Positions 1 through 6,614 of a stretch of DNA of 6,615 nt are shown here, one piece after another. Position 1 is the first letter of the stretch, and the number at the start of each line of letters is the position of its first letter. Origin of the DNA: Thiotrichaceae bacterium (GTDB lineage Bacteria; Pseudomonadota; Gammaproteobacteria; Thiotrichales; Thiotrichaceae). The position numbers were made by a program, and so were the translations under genes. The DNA is taken from contig JALVRY010000436.1 in assembly GCA_027024625.1 (NCBI GenBank), forward strand, positions 2,454 to 9,068. Direction: 5' to 3'. The notes beneath the pieces were generated by a model. That model saw only the letters and a list, made by a program, of their open reading frames with translations. It was not told the origin of the DNA and did not search any database.

Positions 1-116
1 ATCAGGAAGTCGATCAGGAAGTCGATCAGGAAGTCGATCAGGAAGTCGATCAGGAAGTCGATCAGGAAGTCGATCAGGAAGTCGATCAGGAAGTCGATCA
101 GGAAGTCGATCAGGAT
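1..116. repeat. 12-bp in-frame tandem repeat (QEVD minisatellite) in the kinase gene
   Basis: The unit ATCAGGAAGTCG occurs nine times without a mismatch (1-108), followed by the 8-base partial copy atcaggat (109-116). The array touches the left edge, so the true copy number is unknown. In the kinase frame (codons starting at 3) each unit reads Gln-Glu-Val-Asp. Because the unit is a multiple of three, gain or loss of copies would keep the reading frame. Each junction also contains a GATC tetranucleotide. The repeat sits just before the last Hpt domain, so it encodes an acidic inter-domain linker. Perfect identity at the DNA level, synonymous positions included, suggests recent slippage expansion; that last point is inference. 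Confidence 0.97.
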
Positions 117-2483
117 CAACCTGAACGAGATACGGATACAAGTAAAGCTATTTTAACATTATTTCAGGGTGATTTACCTGAGCTATTGGAGAGCATTGAT
201 GATGCTATGTTGGCAATTTATCAAGAGCCTGATAGCAAAGAAAATATTGTAGAACTAGAGCGTCAATTGCACACCTTAAAGGGTGGAGCAAGAATGATTG
301 GTGCTCAAGAGCTTGCTGATATCTCCCATGATGCAGAGTCATTATTAACCGATATTGGTGATGGCATTAAAACCTTGGATAACACCACAACGGATAGCCT
401 TCAAGCCGCTATTGATAAAATACAAAATTTGTCAGAAGCATTATTGATTAATGATAATAACACCATACCAAAAACATCCACTAAGTCAGAAAACAAAAAA
501 CGTAAAACTTTCAGTTTCAACCTCACACAACCGAAAGAGGGCTATAGGAGCTTATTAGAGCAAGTAATATCAGAACAAAAAGAAAACCTTTCTGAGATTA
601 ATTTACCTGAAGACCAAATTGGAAGCAGTGAAGCATCACTTCCTGAGCAACTATCATCAACACGAGAAACAATTCGTCTGCCCGCCAAAATGATCGATAA
701 AATGGTCGGAATTTCTACCGATTTGAATATCAATCAAGCTCAACTAACAGAACATTTGCAAAACTTTGGTGAAGATATTGATGAGTTGATGATGACCGCA
801 ATGCGCTTGCATCATCTGTTACGCACCTTAGAACTTGAAACTGAAGAACAAATTCGCCATAGCTATGAATTAGAGCACGGCACACAGGCGGATGATAAAT
901 TTGACCCCTTGGAAATGGATCAATATTCTGAAATTCAACAGCTATCTCGTTTTATCCAAGAAGGATTAAATGATCTGGGTAGCATTGAAAAAAATCTATC
1001 CGCAGAACAAGTTCGTATTAATCAAGTTTTAAAGCAACAATCACAGATTAGTCGAGAAATGCAACAAGAACTCCTCTCTACTCGTCTCACAGAGGTAAAC
1101 ATTATTATTCCTCGCTTACGTCGTATCGCACGTCAAACAGCAAGTAGTTTGAATAAAGATATTGAGTTTGAGATACAAGGCGAAGATTGTGAATTAGACC
1201 GTGTTGTTTTACAGAAAATCACCGCACCACTTGAGCATATGCTACGTAACTCAATTTCTCATGGTATTGAAACACCCCAAGAACGCCGAAGAGTCGGGAA
1301 AAAAGAAAAGGGGAAGATACGCTTTACTGTGCAGCGTGATGGAGCAGAAATTGTTATGCAGCTTTCTGATGACGGCGGCGGTATAAATAAAGAAGCGGTC
1401 TATCAAAAAGCCATAGAGCTTGGCATTATTTCAAAAGGGGATGTGCTTTCTGATAATGAAATTTACCGTCTTACCTTTCACACAGGCCTATCGACAACAG
1501 AATCACTTGATCAAATATCAGGACGAGGCGTTGGTATGGATGCCGCCTATAGTGAAATTAAAAACATGGGGGGCAGTTTGCATGTAACCTCCGGTTCACA
1601 GGGTACTGAATTCACAATTCGCTTACCACTTACACTTGCCACAAATAATGTATTACTCATTGAAGTAGCGGGTGAGCAATATGCTATCCCAATGTCTGGA
1701 GTCGTTGCCTTACAACGTGTTCCTTACCCACAATTACAAAAACTATTAGCAAAAGACAAACCCAGCATTCGCTATAATCAGCAGGATTATCACTTACAAG
1801 TATTGAGTCATGCACTCAATCAAATCACTACAAACGAAGCAGGGAAGAATGATAAATTTCCTGTACTCTTTTTAAATGTCGATAAGCAACTCATTGCTTA
1901 TCAATTGGATAAGATTATCGGTAATCGCGAAGTGGTTATTAAACCATTAAATAATATGCTACATGCATCACGACTTTATTCTGCAGCAACCATTCAAACC
2001 AACGGTAAAGTTATCCTGATTCTCAACACATCTGAATTAGTTCACCGAAAAAACCTTGCTAATCCTACTCCTGTTAAGCAAACAATAGAGCTAGATTCTC
2101 ATCTCAAAAAGACCATCATGGTTGTTGATGATTCGATTACTATTCGTAAGGTGACAGAAAAGCTATTAAATGCCCATTCATATCATACTGTTACCGCAAA
2201 AGATGGTATGAATGCTCTTGAAAAAATTAATGACTACAAGCCCGACCTCATGTTACTGGATATAGAAATGCCCAGAATGGATGGCTTTGAGCTACTGTCT
2301 AATTTACGAAACTCAAAAGAGTGGCAACACCTCCCTGTTATTATGATTTCATCACGTACTGGAGAAAAGCATCGTAAACGAGCTGAAGAACTAGGTATTA
2401 GTCATTTTCTTGGTAAGCCCTATCAAGAAAGCAGCCTACTTGAATCAATTCAAACAACGCTAAAAGGGGAAAAAATCTCATGA
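3..2483 (+). CDS. chpA: ChpA/PilL-type hybrid chemotaxis histidine kinase, C-terminal part (5' end outside window)
   Basis: This is the C-terminal 826 residues of a CheA-like hybrid kinase of the Chp/Pil system, which in Pseudomonas controls type IV pilus twitching and cAMP signalling. The frame is open to the left edge, so no start is visible. Numbering from the codon at 3, residues 1-36 are nine QEVD repeats. An Hpt domain (about 48-142) carries HTLKGG with phospho-accepting His90. A long helical dimerisation region (about 215-380) includes FDPLEMD, typical of ChpA. The ATPase has the N-box HMLRNSISHGIE (Asn416), DDGGG (456-460) and GRGVGMD (507-513). A CheW-like domain (about 540-683) and a receiver (about 700-822) follow; the receiver has Asp709/Asp710, phospho-acceptor Asp753, Ser783 and Lys805. 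All key residues look intact. Pseudomonas ChpA has several Hpt-like domains, so more probably lie upstream. The stop overlaps the chpC start. Family assignment is secure; the choice between the names chpA and pilL is conventional. Confidence 0.93.
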   Translation, partial: QEVDQEVDQEVDQEVDQEVDQEVDQEVDQEVDQEVDQDQPERDTDTSKAILTLFQGDLPELLESIDDAMLAIYQEPDSKENIVELERQLHTLKGGARMIGAQELADISHDAESLLTDIGDGIKTLDNTTTDSLQAAIDKIQNLSEALLINDNNTIPKTSTKSENKKRKTFSFNLTQPKEGYRSLLEQVISEQKENLSEINLPEDQIGSSEASLPEQLSSTRETIRLPAKMIDKMVGISTDLNINQAQLTEHLQNFGEDIDELMMTAMRLHHLLRTLELETEEQIRHSYELEHGTQADDKFDPLEMDQYSEIQQLSRFIQEGLNDLGSIEKNLSAEQVRINQVLKQQSQISREMQQELLSTRLTEVNIIIPRLRRIARQTASSLNKDIEFEIQGEDCELDRVVLQKITAPLEHMLRNSISHGIETPQERRRVGKKEKGKIRFTVQRDGAEIVMQLSDDGGGINKEAVYQKAIELGIISKGDVLSDNEIYRLTFHTGLSTTESLDQISGRGVGMDAAYSEIKNMGGSLHVTSGSQGTEFTIRLPLTLATNNVLLIEVAGEQYAIPMSGVVALQRVPYPQLQKLLAKDKPSIRYNQQDYHLQVLSHALNQITTNEAGKNDKFPVLFLNVDKQLIAYQLDKIIGNREVVIKPLNNMLHASRLYSAATIQTNGKVILILNTSELVHRKNLANPTPVKQTIELDSHLKKTIMVVDDSITIRKVTEKLLNAHSYHTVTAKDGMNALEKINDYKPDLMLLDIEMPRMDGFELLSNLRNSKEWQHLPVIMISSRTGEKHRKRAEELGISHFLGKPYQESSLLESIQTTLKGEKIS
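2466..2470 (+). promoter_or_regulatory. Ribosome binding site of chpC
   Basis: A GGGGA purine run inside the last kinase codons lies 9 bases before the ATG at 2480. It supports that start, which also gives the ATGA stop/start overlap typical of translational coupling. Confidence 0.6.
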
Positions 2484-2947
2484 TCAGAACAAATTACCCT
2501 CCGATAAAAAGTTTGGTTATTCCACTAGAACTTGGCAACCTTATTATTCCAAACAATGTTATGGTGGAAATGATTAATATTAAAGAACAAGATAAAAAAC
2601 AACTGGTTAACTGGCTGGACTGGCAAGGAAAAACGATTCCACTAATTTCCTTAGAAGCACTATGTCTCTCAGAACAGGATAGTTACAGCAATAAACACTG
2701 CATTATTCTAAGCACCTTACTCGACAATAACGAACTTAATTTTATTGCTATTGAGTCCAAGGGTTCGCCCCACACAGTAGAAGTTACCAAAGAAACACTA
2801 CGCGATGACCATAAAAAGAATGAAAAACGCTGCCCCTACATTGCTAGCCATGTTCGCGTGGGCAATATCCCTTGTATGATTCCTGATTTACCTGCAATTG
2901 AAACCGTTATTTTAGAAATGATGAAGCTTGAAAATTCCCCCACATAG
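2480..2947 (+). CDS. chpC: ChpC-like CheW-domain adaptor protein
   Basis: This 155-residue protein is a single CheW-like domain without a signal peptide or membrane segment, so it should be cytoplasmic. It begins with SLVIPLELGNLIIPNNVMVEMI, the first strands of the CheW fold, followed by WLDWQGKTIPLISLEAL (about 45-61), which matches the conserved 'W..W.G..vPlisle' segment of ChpC proteins, and it ends with a short helix. In Pseudomonas, ChpC is a second CheW-type adaptor linking chemoreceptors to the ChpA kinase, in addition to PilI. The gene overlaps the kinase stop by 4 bp and has a purine-rich ribosome site 9 bases upstream, so co-expression with chpA is very likely. The methylesterase gene chpB, which lies between chpA and chpC in Pseudomonas, is absent here. 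CheW-like identity is firm; the ChpC assignment rests on sequence flavour plus position after chpA. Confidence 0.85.
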   Translation: MIRTNYPPIKSLVIPLELGNLIIPNNVMVEMINIKEQDKKQLVNWLDWQGKTIPLISLEALCLSEQDSYSNKHCIILSTLLDNNELNFIAIESKGSPHTVEVTKETLRDDHKKNEKRCPYIASHVRVGNIPCMIPDLPAIETVILEMMKLENSPT

Positions 2948-2987
2948 GCACTTGTTGAATCAGGTTAACTCCCGTAAATTGCCATCA

Positions 2988-4292
2988 ATGACACAAACTC
3001 ACAGACTTTGCCCTATTTTGATGATTGCAGCCCCCGCATCTCATCAAGGGAAAACATTATTCACTGCTTCACTCGCCAGATCCTATCGACAAAAAGGCTA
3101 TCACGTAAAACTATTTAAAATAGGCCCCGACTTTCTTGACCCTAAAATACTGGAACAAGCCAGCGGTCACTATGTTGATAATCTCGACCTTTGGATAATG
3201 GGAGAAAAATATTGCCGAGATAAGCTAATCGAAGCGAGAAAACACTATGATTTGGTTCTAATTGAAAGTGTGATGGGCTTATTTGATCATAAACCCAGTA
3301 ATGCTGACTTTGCTCAGCAATTCAACATCCCTATATTATTGCTGATTGATGCAAGTTCAATGGGAGCTAGTTTCGCCGCTATCGCTTATGGCATGACGCA
3401 GTTGCAAACTAATTTAGTGTTTAAGGGCATTATTGCAAACCGTGTGGGAAGCCAGAATCATCAAGAGCTAATTCAAGAAAAGCTTCCAAAAAATATTAGC
3501 CTTTTAGCTGCATTACCCAGAGATAAACACTTACAACTACCTGAGCGCCATTTAGGGCTATATCAACCTCATGAGCTTAAGCGTATTGACTATTTTCTCG
3601 ACTATGCAGCCGATATTATCGATAAAAACCAAATAACTGAGAAAATTTTCCCTGATTTGGCAAAACAACCCTTTCTTAAATCAAGCCTGTCAATTAAGCA
3701 GAAAGCAAAATATACAATTGCTATTGCCAAAGACCCAGCCTTTAGTTTTATCTACCCCGAAAATATCAAGACATTGCATCAGCTTGGCTTCCAAACTCTT
3801 TTCTTTTCACCGATAAATGATTCAAGCCTACCCAAATGCGATGCACTCTGGTTACCCGGCGGCTACCCTGAACTGTATACAAAGGAGCTTGCCGCTAATA
3901 CCGCAATGCAGTGTTCCATTATCGAACATTCTAAACTAAATAAACCCATCTACGCAGAATGTGGTGGCATGTTATATCTCTTTGAAACAGTCACAACACA
4001 GCACAACAAAAAATATAGCATGTGTGGCTTACTGTCTGGCCAGGCTATTATGGAAAAACGTTTTCAAGGCATTGGCTTACAAGAATTAACACTTTTTGAT
4101 ACAAATATTCGTGGCCATAGCTTCCATCACGCGAGAATTGAGACATCACTGAAACCCATGCAAATCTCTTATCATCAGAGAAAGAATAAAGAAGGGGAAT
4201 GTTTTTACTCTAAGGGCAATATCCAAGCAAGTTTTCTACACCTTTGGTTTAAATCTTCATTACGAATAACACAACGCTTATTCCAGATGTAA
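2988..4292 (+). CDS. cbiA: Cobyrinic acid a,c-diamide synthase (CbiA/CobB)
   Basis: This enzyme uses ATP and glutamine to amidate the a and c carboxylates of cobyrinic acid (or hydrogenobyrinic acid) in cobalamin synthesis. The 434-residue product has the usual two parts. The N-terminal ATPase domain has APASHQGKT (15-23), GPDFLDP (46-52), NLDLWIMGE (65-73) and ESVMGLFD (93-100). Its acidic residues Asp48, Asp51, Glu93 and Asp100 align with the conserved acidic residues of Salmonella CbiA. The C-terminal glutamine amidotransferase domain has LPGGYPEL, the nucleophile Cys325 in AECGGMLYL, and His418 in LHLWF. I chose the ATG at 2988 because it puts the nucleotide-binding loop at the family-typical distance from the N-terminus. 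In-frame TTG codons reach back to 2928, inside chpC, and would add 20 atypical residues. There is no clear ribosome site at 2988, so reinitiation after chpC is possible. The DNA does not settle cobalt-early versus cobalt-late pathway. No other cobalamin gene is in the window. Confidence 0.92.
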   Translation: MTQTHRLCPILMIAAPASHQGKTLFTASLARSYRQKGYHVKLFKIGPDFLDPKILEQASGHYVDNLDLWIMGEKYCRDKLIEARKHYDLVLIESVMGLFDHKPSNADFAQQFNIPILLLIDASSMGASFAAIAYGMTQLQTNLVFKGIIANRVGSQNHQELIQEKLPKNISLLAALPRDKHLQLPERHLGLYQPHELKRIDYFLDYAADIIDKNQITEKIFPDLAKQPFLKSSLSIKQKAKYTIAIAKDPAFSFIYPENIKTLHQLGFQTLFFSPINDSSLPKCDALWLPGGYPELYTKELAANTAMQCSIIEHSKLNKPIYAECGGMLYLFETVTTQHNKKYSMCGLLSGQAIMEKRFQGIGLQELTLFDTNIRGHSFHHARIETSLKPMQISYHQRKNKEGECFYSKGNIQASFLHLWFKSSLRITQRLFQM

Positions 4293-4308
4293 AAGAGTTT
4301 ATAAAAAA

Positions 4309-4896
4309 CTACTTCTGTGCAAATGCCACGGTGTAGGTTCTACCTTGTTTTACTTTTTTGTAATTTCCAAACACTTCTTTTAGATTACGTTTCATATACT
4401 GGCGTAATCCATTAATCGTCACTAAGTAAATTTTACCTTCAGGCTTTAAGTGTTGATAGGCATCATAAAGCATTAGGCTCATCATTTCCTTGCCTACTTT
4501 GGCGGGTACATTGGAAACAACAATATCAAACTTTTTCTCTGAATCGATATGCTGAAAAGCATTACTTAACTGAGCTTTGGCATTGCTAATATGATTCAAG
4601 GCTGCATTCTTATTGCTGTATTCTACTGCCATAAAATCTTTGTCTACCATCAAGGTTTCACCCTGATTCGCCATTTTCGCAAGACTGAGGCCAATAGGCC
4701 CATAACCACAACCTAAGTCAAAACAATCATCTGTTGGCTTTACTTTTATATGTTTCAGTAAAAGGTGTGTACCTTCATCAATCTCTCGTGGCGAAAATAT
4801 TCCCCAAGTGCTAGTAAATTTCAGTGAGTGACCACAAAGTGTTTCGCTGAATTGAATGTCTTTTCGGTAGGACGCAATTTGTTCTACATCTAACAT
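4309..4896 (-). CDS. Class I SAM-dependent methyltransferase, RsmC/YbxB-like small methyltransferase domain
   Basis: A 195-residue cytoplasmic protein made almost entirely of one Rossmann-type methyltransferase domain. Before it, TSTWGIFSPREIDEGTHLLL (28-47) matches the 'G.FS...lD.GT..Ll' entry segment of the RsmC/YbxB group, which methylates bases in rRNA. Motif I is DLGCGYGPIG (60-69), and Asp85 ends the second strand as the expected ribose-binding acidic residue. At motif IV the sequence is SNVPAK (128-133) instead of the usual NPP followed by an aromatic or His. The C-terminal part (LKPEGKIYLVTINGLRQYMKR) fits the family. It lacks the extra N-terminal domain of full-length RsmC, so it is closer in size to Bacillus YbxB. 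It is the third gene of a purE-purK unit, overlapping purK by 7 bp. The substrate is unknown; RNA is an inference from the family, and motif IV makes it uncertain. Confidence 0.82.
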   Translation of the reverse strand: MLDVEQIASYRKDIQFSETLCGHSLKFTSTWGIFSPREIDEGTHLLLKHIKVKPTDDCFDLGCGYGPIGLSLAKMANQGETLMVDKDFMAVEYSNKNAALNHISNAKAQLSNAFQHIDSEKKFDIVVSNVPAKVGKEMMSLMLYDAYQHLKPEGKIYLVTINGLRQYMKRNLKEVFGNYKKVKQGRTYTVAFAQK

Positions 4897-6029
4897 GGTG
4901 TTAAACCTTGCATGATTTTATCGGCAATCTGCTTTGCTGCCATGACATCATCAGAAAGCGTATTAAAATGCCCCATTTTTCGTCCAATACGAGCTTCTTG
5001 TTTACCGTATAGATGTAGCTTACTGGATGGATCACTTAGTAGTAGATCCCAATTAGGCTGGCTATCTCCCCACACATCACCAAGTAAATTTGTCATTACC
5101 ACGGGGCTTAATAAACGTGTGTCACCAAACGGTAGATTACACACCATACGAACCTGTTGCTCAAATTGTGAGGTAACACAGGCATCTTGTGTATAGTGAC
5201 CACTATTATGTGTTCTCGGTGCCATTTCATTCACAAGCAAGCCACCTTGCTTAGTCACAAAGAATTCAACCGCCATAACACCCACATAATCAAGCTTATC
5301 TGCGATACGCTGAGCGGCAACTTGTGCGGCTTCTGCAATCCCCTTATCCACACGAGCTGGTACAATGCTTTGATATAAAATACCTTCTTGATGGATATTT
5401 TCACCCACAGGGAAACATTGGCTTTCACCCGATACATTACGTGCTAAGACAACAGAAATCTCAAGCTGTAGATCAATACGTTGCTCTAATACACAAGCAA
5501 CCTTATCTACCGATGCAAAAGCTGTAGCTAAATCATCTTTTGACTGTACCAGCACTTGCCCCTTGCCGTCATAACCTAAACGCGATGTTTTTAAAATAGC
5601 TGGTAGCTGCACTTCTTGTAGTGCCTGCTTAAAATCAGCTTCTGAGTGTATTTCAGCATAAGGCACAGGTAATAGACCACATTCTTTAATAAATGCTTTT
5701 TCAACCATACGATCTTGAGCTTTCTCGACGGCAAAGGCTCTAGGTCGCACAGGGCAATAGTCACTCAATAAATTCAACACATGGGCAGGAATATTTTCAA
5801 ATTCCGTTGTCACTACGTCACAGCTTGTTCCAAATTCTTTTAAAGCAAGCTCATCATCATAAGCCGCTTTAATATGAACATCGGCAACTTGACCAGCTGG
5901 GCTATGGGGATCAGGTTCCAGCACGACAATCTTATAACCTAAAATACGAGCCGATAAGGCAAACATTCGGCCTAATTGACCGCCGCCAAGCATTCCTACA
6001 GTTGATCCAGGTAATAGAACTTCAGACAT
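4890..6029 (-). CDS. purK: N5-carboxyaminoimidazole ribonucleotide synthase (PurK)
   Basis: PurK joins bicarbonate to aminoimidazole ribonucleotide (AIR) with ATP to give N5-CAIR, the substrate of PurE, in de novo purine synthesis. The 379-residue product is a complete ATP-grasp enzyme, slightly longer than E. coli PurK (355). It opens with the nucleotide-binding turn GMLGGGQLGRM (12-22), followed by TTEFENIP (74-81). The ATP-grasp lysine is Lys147 in ILKTSRLGYDGKGQ (146-158). Glu255 (AVEFF) and Glu268 (NEMAPRTHNSGHYT) are the expected metal ligands. HLYGK and GRKMGH near the end are also typical of the family. The start follows the purE stop by one base, and the 3' end overlaps the methyltransferase start by 7 bp, so the three genes should share a transcript. 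The ribosome site before the ATG is weak, which suits coupled translation. No defects seen. Confidence 0.97.
   Translation of the reverse strand: MSEVLLPGSTVGMLGGGQLGRMFALSARILGYKIVVLEPDPHSPAGQVADVHIKAAYDDELALKEFGTSCDVVTTEFENIPAHVLNLLSDYCPVRPRAFAVEKAQDRMVEKAFIKECGLLPVPYAEIHSEADFKQALQEVQLPAILKTSRLGYDGKGQVLVQSKDDLATAFASVDKVACVLEQRIDLQLEISVVLARNVSGESQCFPVGENIHQEGILYQSIVPARVDKGIAEAAQVAAQRIADKLDYVGVMAVEFFVTKQGGLLVNEMAPRTHNSGHYTQDACVTSQFEQQVRMVCNLPFGDTRLLSPVVMTNLLGDVWGDSQPNWDLLLSDPSSKLHLYGKQEARIGRKMGHFNTLSDDVMAAKQIADKIMQGLTPC
4905..4909 (-). promoter_or_regulatory. Ribosome binding site of the methyltransferase gene
   Basis: AAGGT on the minus strand lies 8 bases before the ATG at 4896, within the last codons of purK. 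It supports the 7-bp overlapping start and translation coupled to purK. Confidence 0.55.
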
Positions 6030-6030
6030 T

Positions 6031-6525
6031 TTAAGACTCAGGGGGTAAGGCCATATTCATCGCAGCTTGACGCTGTGTTTCACGAAATGCAGCAAGCTTA
6101 TCAGCAATTGTATTATCTTCATTTGCCAACATAGAAATGGCGAAGAGAGCTGCATTAGCCGCCCCCGCCTCACCTATCGCAAAGGTAGCAACAGGTACCC
6201 CTTTGGGCATTTGAACAATTGAGTGTAATGAATCGACGCCTTTTAAATAGCGGGAATTCACAGGAACACCCAAAACAGGCAATGTAGTTTTAGCTGCTAG
6301 CATACCCGGCAAATGTGCCGCGCCACCAGCTCCAGCAATAATACACTTAAGACCACGCTCACGAGCCGTTTCTGCATATTCAAATAATAAATCGGGAGTA
6401 CGATGTGCAGAGACAACACGATATTCATGCGGGATACCAAATGCTTCGAGTTGTTCAACTGCATTCAGCATAACCGACCAGTCACTATTGCTCCCCATCA
6501 CGACACCAACAAGTGCTTGAGACAT
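6031..6525 (-). CDS. purE: N5-carboxyaminoimidazole ribonucleotide mutase, class I (PurE)
   Basis: PurE moves the carboxyl group of N5-CAIR to carbon 4 to form CAIR, acting directly after PurK. The 164-residue product is a full-length class I enzyme. It has the phosphate/substrate-binding segment VMGSNSDW (9-16), the active-site segment SAHRTP (39-44) with His41 as the expected catalytic histidine, and the loop [12 protein letters not shown] (64-75). [15 protein letters not shown] (87-101) and the Ala-rich [10 protein letters not shown] helix (124-133) also match the family. The ATG at 6525 gives the short N-terminus usual for PurE; a GAT-rich stretch upstream is only a weak ribosome site. 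It is the first gene of the purE-purK-methyltransferase unit, with purK one base downstream. The presence of purK next door agrees with the class I (N5-CAIR-dependent) assignment rather than class II (AIR carboxylase). Confidence 0.97.
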   Translation of the reverse strand: MSQALVGVVMGSNSDWSVMLNAVEQLEAFGIPHEYRVVSAHRTPDLLFEYAETARERGLKCIIAGAGGAAHLPGMLAAKTTLPVLGVPVNSRYLKGVDSLHSIVQMPKGVPVATFAIGEAGAANAALFAISMLANEDNTIADKLAAFRETQRQAAMNMALPPES

Positions 6526-6531
6526 AATATA

Positions 6532-6544
6532 TCAGCCATCAATA
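6532..6544. repeat. 13-bp direct repeat, copy 1 (purE leader)
   Basis: TCAGCCATCAATA on the plus strand is identical to 6602-6614, exactly 70 bp away. This copy lies between the candidate -10 box and the purE start codon. No function is known to me. The second copy nearly reaches the window edge, so further copies may follow. Confidence 0.6.
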
Positions 6545-6553
6545 AAACAGCGA

Positions 6554-6582
6554 AGTATATCAACTTATTTGAAAATAAGAAA
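6554..6582 (-). promoter_or_regulatory. Candidate promoter of the purE-purK-methyltransferase unit
   Basis: On the minus strand a good -10 hexamer TATACT lies at 6559-6554. Seventeen bases further upstream is TTTCTT (6582-6577), only a weak -35. This would start transcription near 6547 and leave a leader of about 20 bases before the purE ATG. The -10 is convincing for sigma-70; the -35 is poor, and in AT-rich DNA such matches arise by chance. Confidence 0.4.
6564..6579. promoter_or_regulatory. 16-bp AT-rich palindrome within the purE promoter region
   Basis: CTTATTT and AAATAAG face each other across two bases (GA). The palindrome lies between the candidate -10 and the far edge of the -35, a position where a repressor could act. 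It does not resemble the E. coli PurR operator (ACGCAAACGTTTGCGT). It could equally be chance in AT-rich DNA, or a weak hairpin belonging to the gene upstream. Confidence 0.3.
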
Positions 6583-6601
6583 AATTAGTCTATTTAGCTT
6601 T

Positions 6602-6614
6602 TCAGCCATCAATA
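6602..6614. repeat. 13-bp direct repeat, copy 2
   Basis: This is identical to the copy at 6532-6544 and lies upstream of the candidate purE promoter, one base from the right edge of the window. The two copies bracket the candidate promoter and the palindrome. Confidence 0.6.

Noticed and set aside
1..116. CRISPR array or non-coding satellite
   Set aside because: The units are 12 bp with no spacers, all in phase with the kinase frame.
186..188. TTG as the start codon of the kinase gene
   Set aside because: The same frame is open upstream to the window edge and encodes the QEVD linker and the first Hpt helix, so this TTG is an internal Leu codon.
1201..1386. Second plus-strand frame inside the kinase gene
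   Set aside because: It overlaps the conserved ATPase N-box and G1 motif, which are clearly coded in the main frame.
2928..2987. TTG start at 2928 for the cobyrinic acid a,c-diamide synthase
   Set aside because: It would add 20 residues of atypical sequence overlapping chpC. The ATG at 2988 places the nucleotide-binding and acidic motifs at family-typical positions. It cannot be fully excluded.
4293..4310. Bidirectional terminator between the convergent genes
   Set aside because: AGTTT and AAACT (4296-4300 and 4306-4310) could form a stem of only five pairs with one G-C, and there is no strong U-tract. It is too weak to call.
4912..5196. Plus-strand open frame opposite purK
   Set aside because: It lies entirely within purK on the other strand and has no recognisable domain; it is an antisense shadow. 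The same holds for 5187-5378 and 5324-5527.
6498..6539. Short minus-strand leader ORF (13 residues) starting in the direct repeat and ending inside purE
   Set aside because: It has no ribosome site and no runs of regulatory codons. The upstream repeat copy also opens a 14-residue frame (6565-6609), but this follows simply from the repeated ATG.
6403..6588. Plus-strand open frame opposite the purE start
   Set aside because: It overlaps the purE N-terminus antisense and has no recognisable domain.
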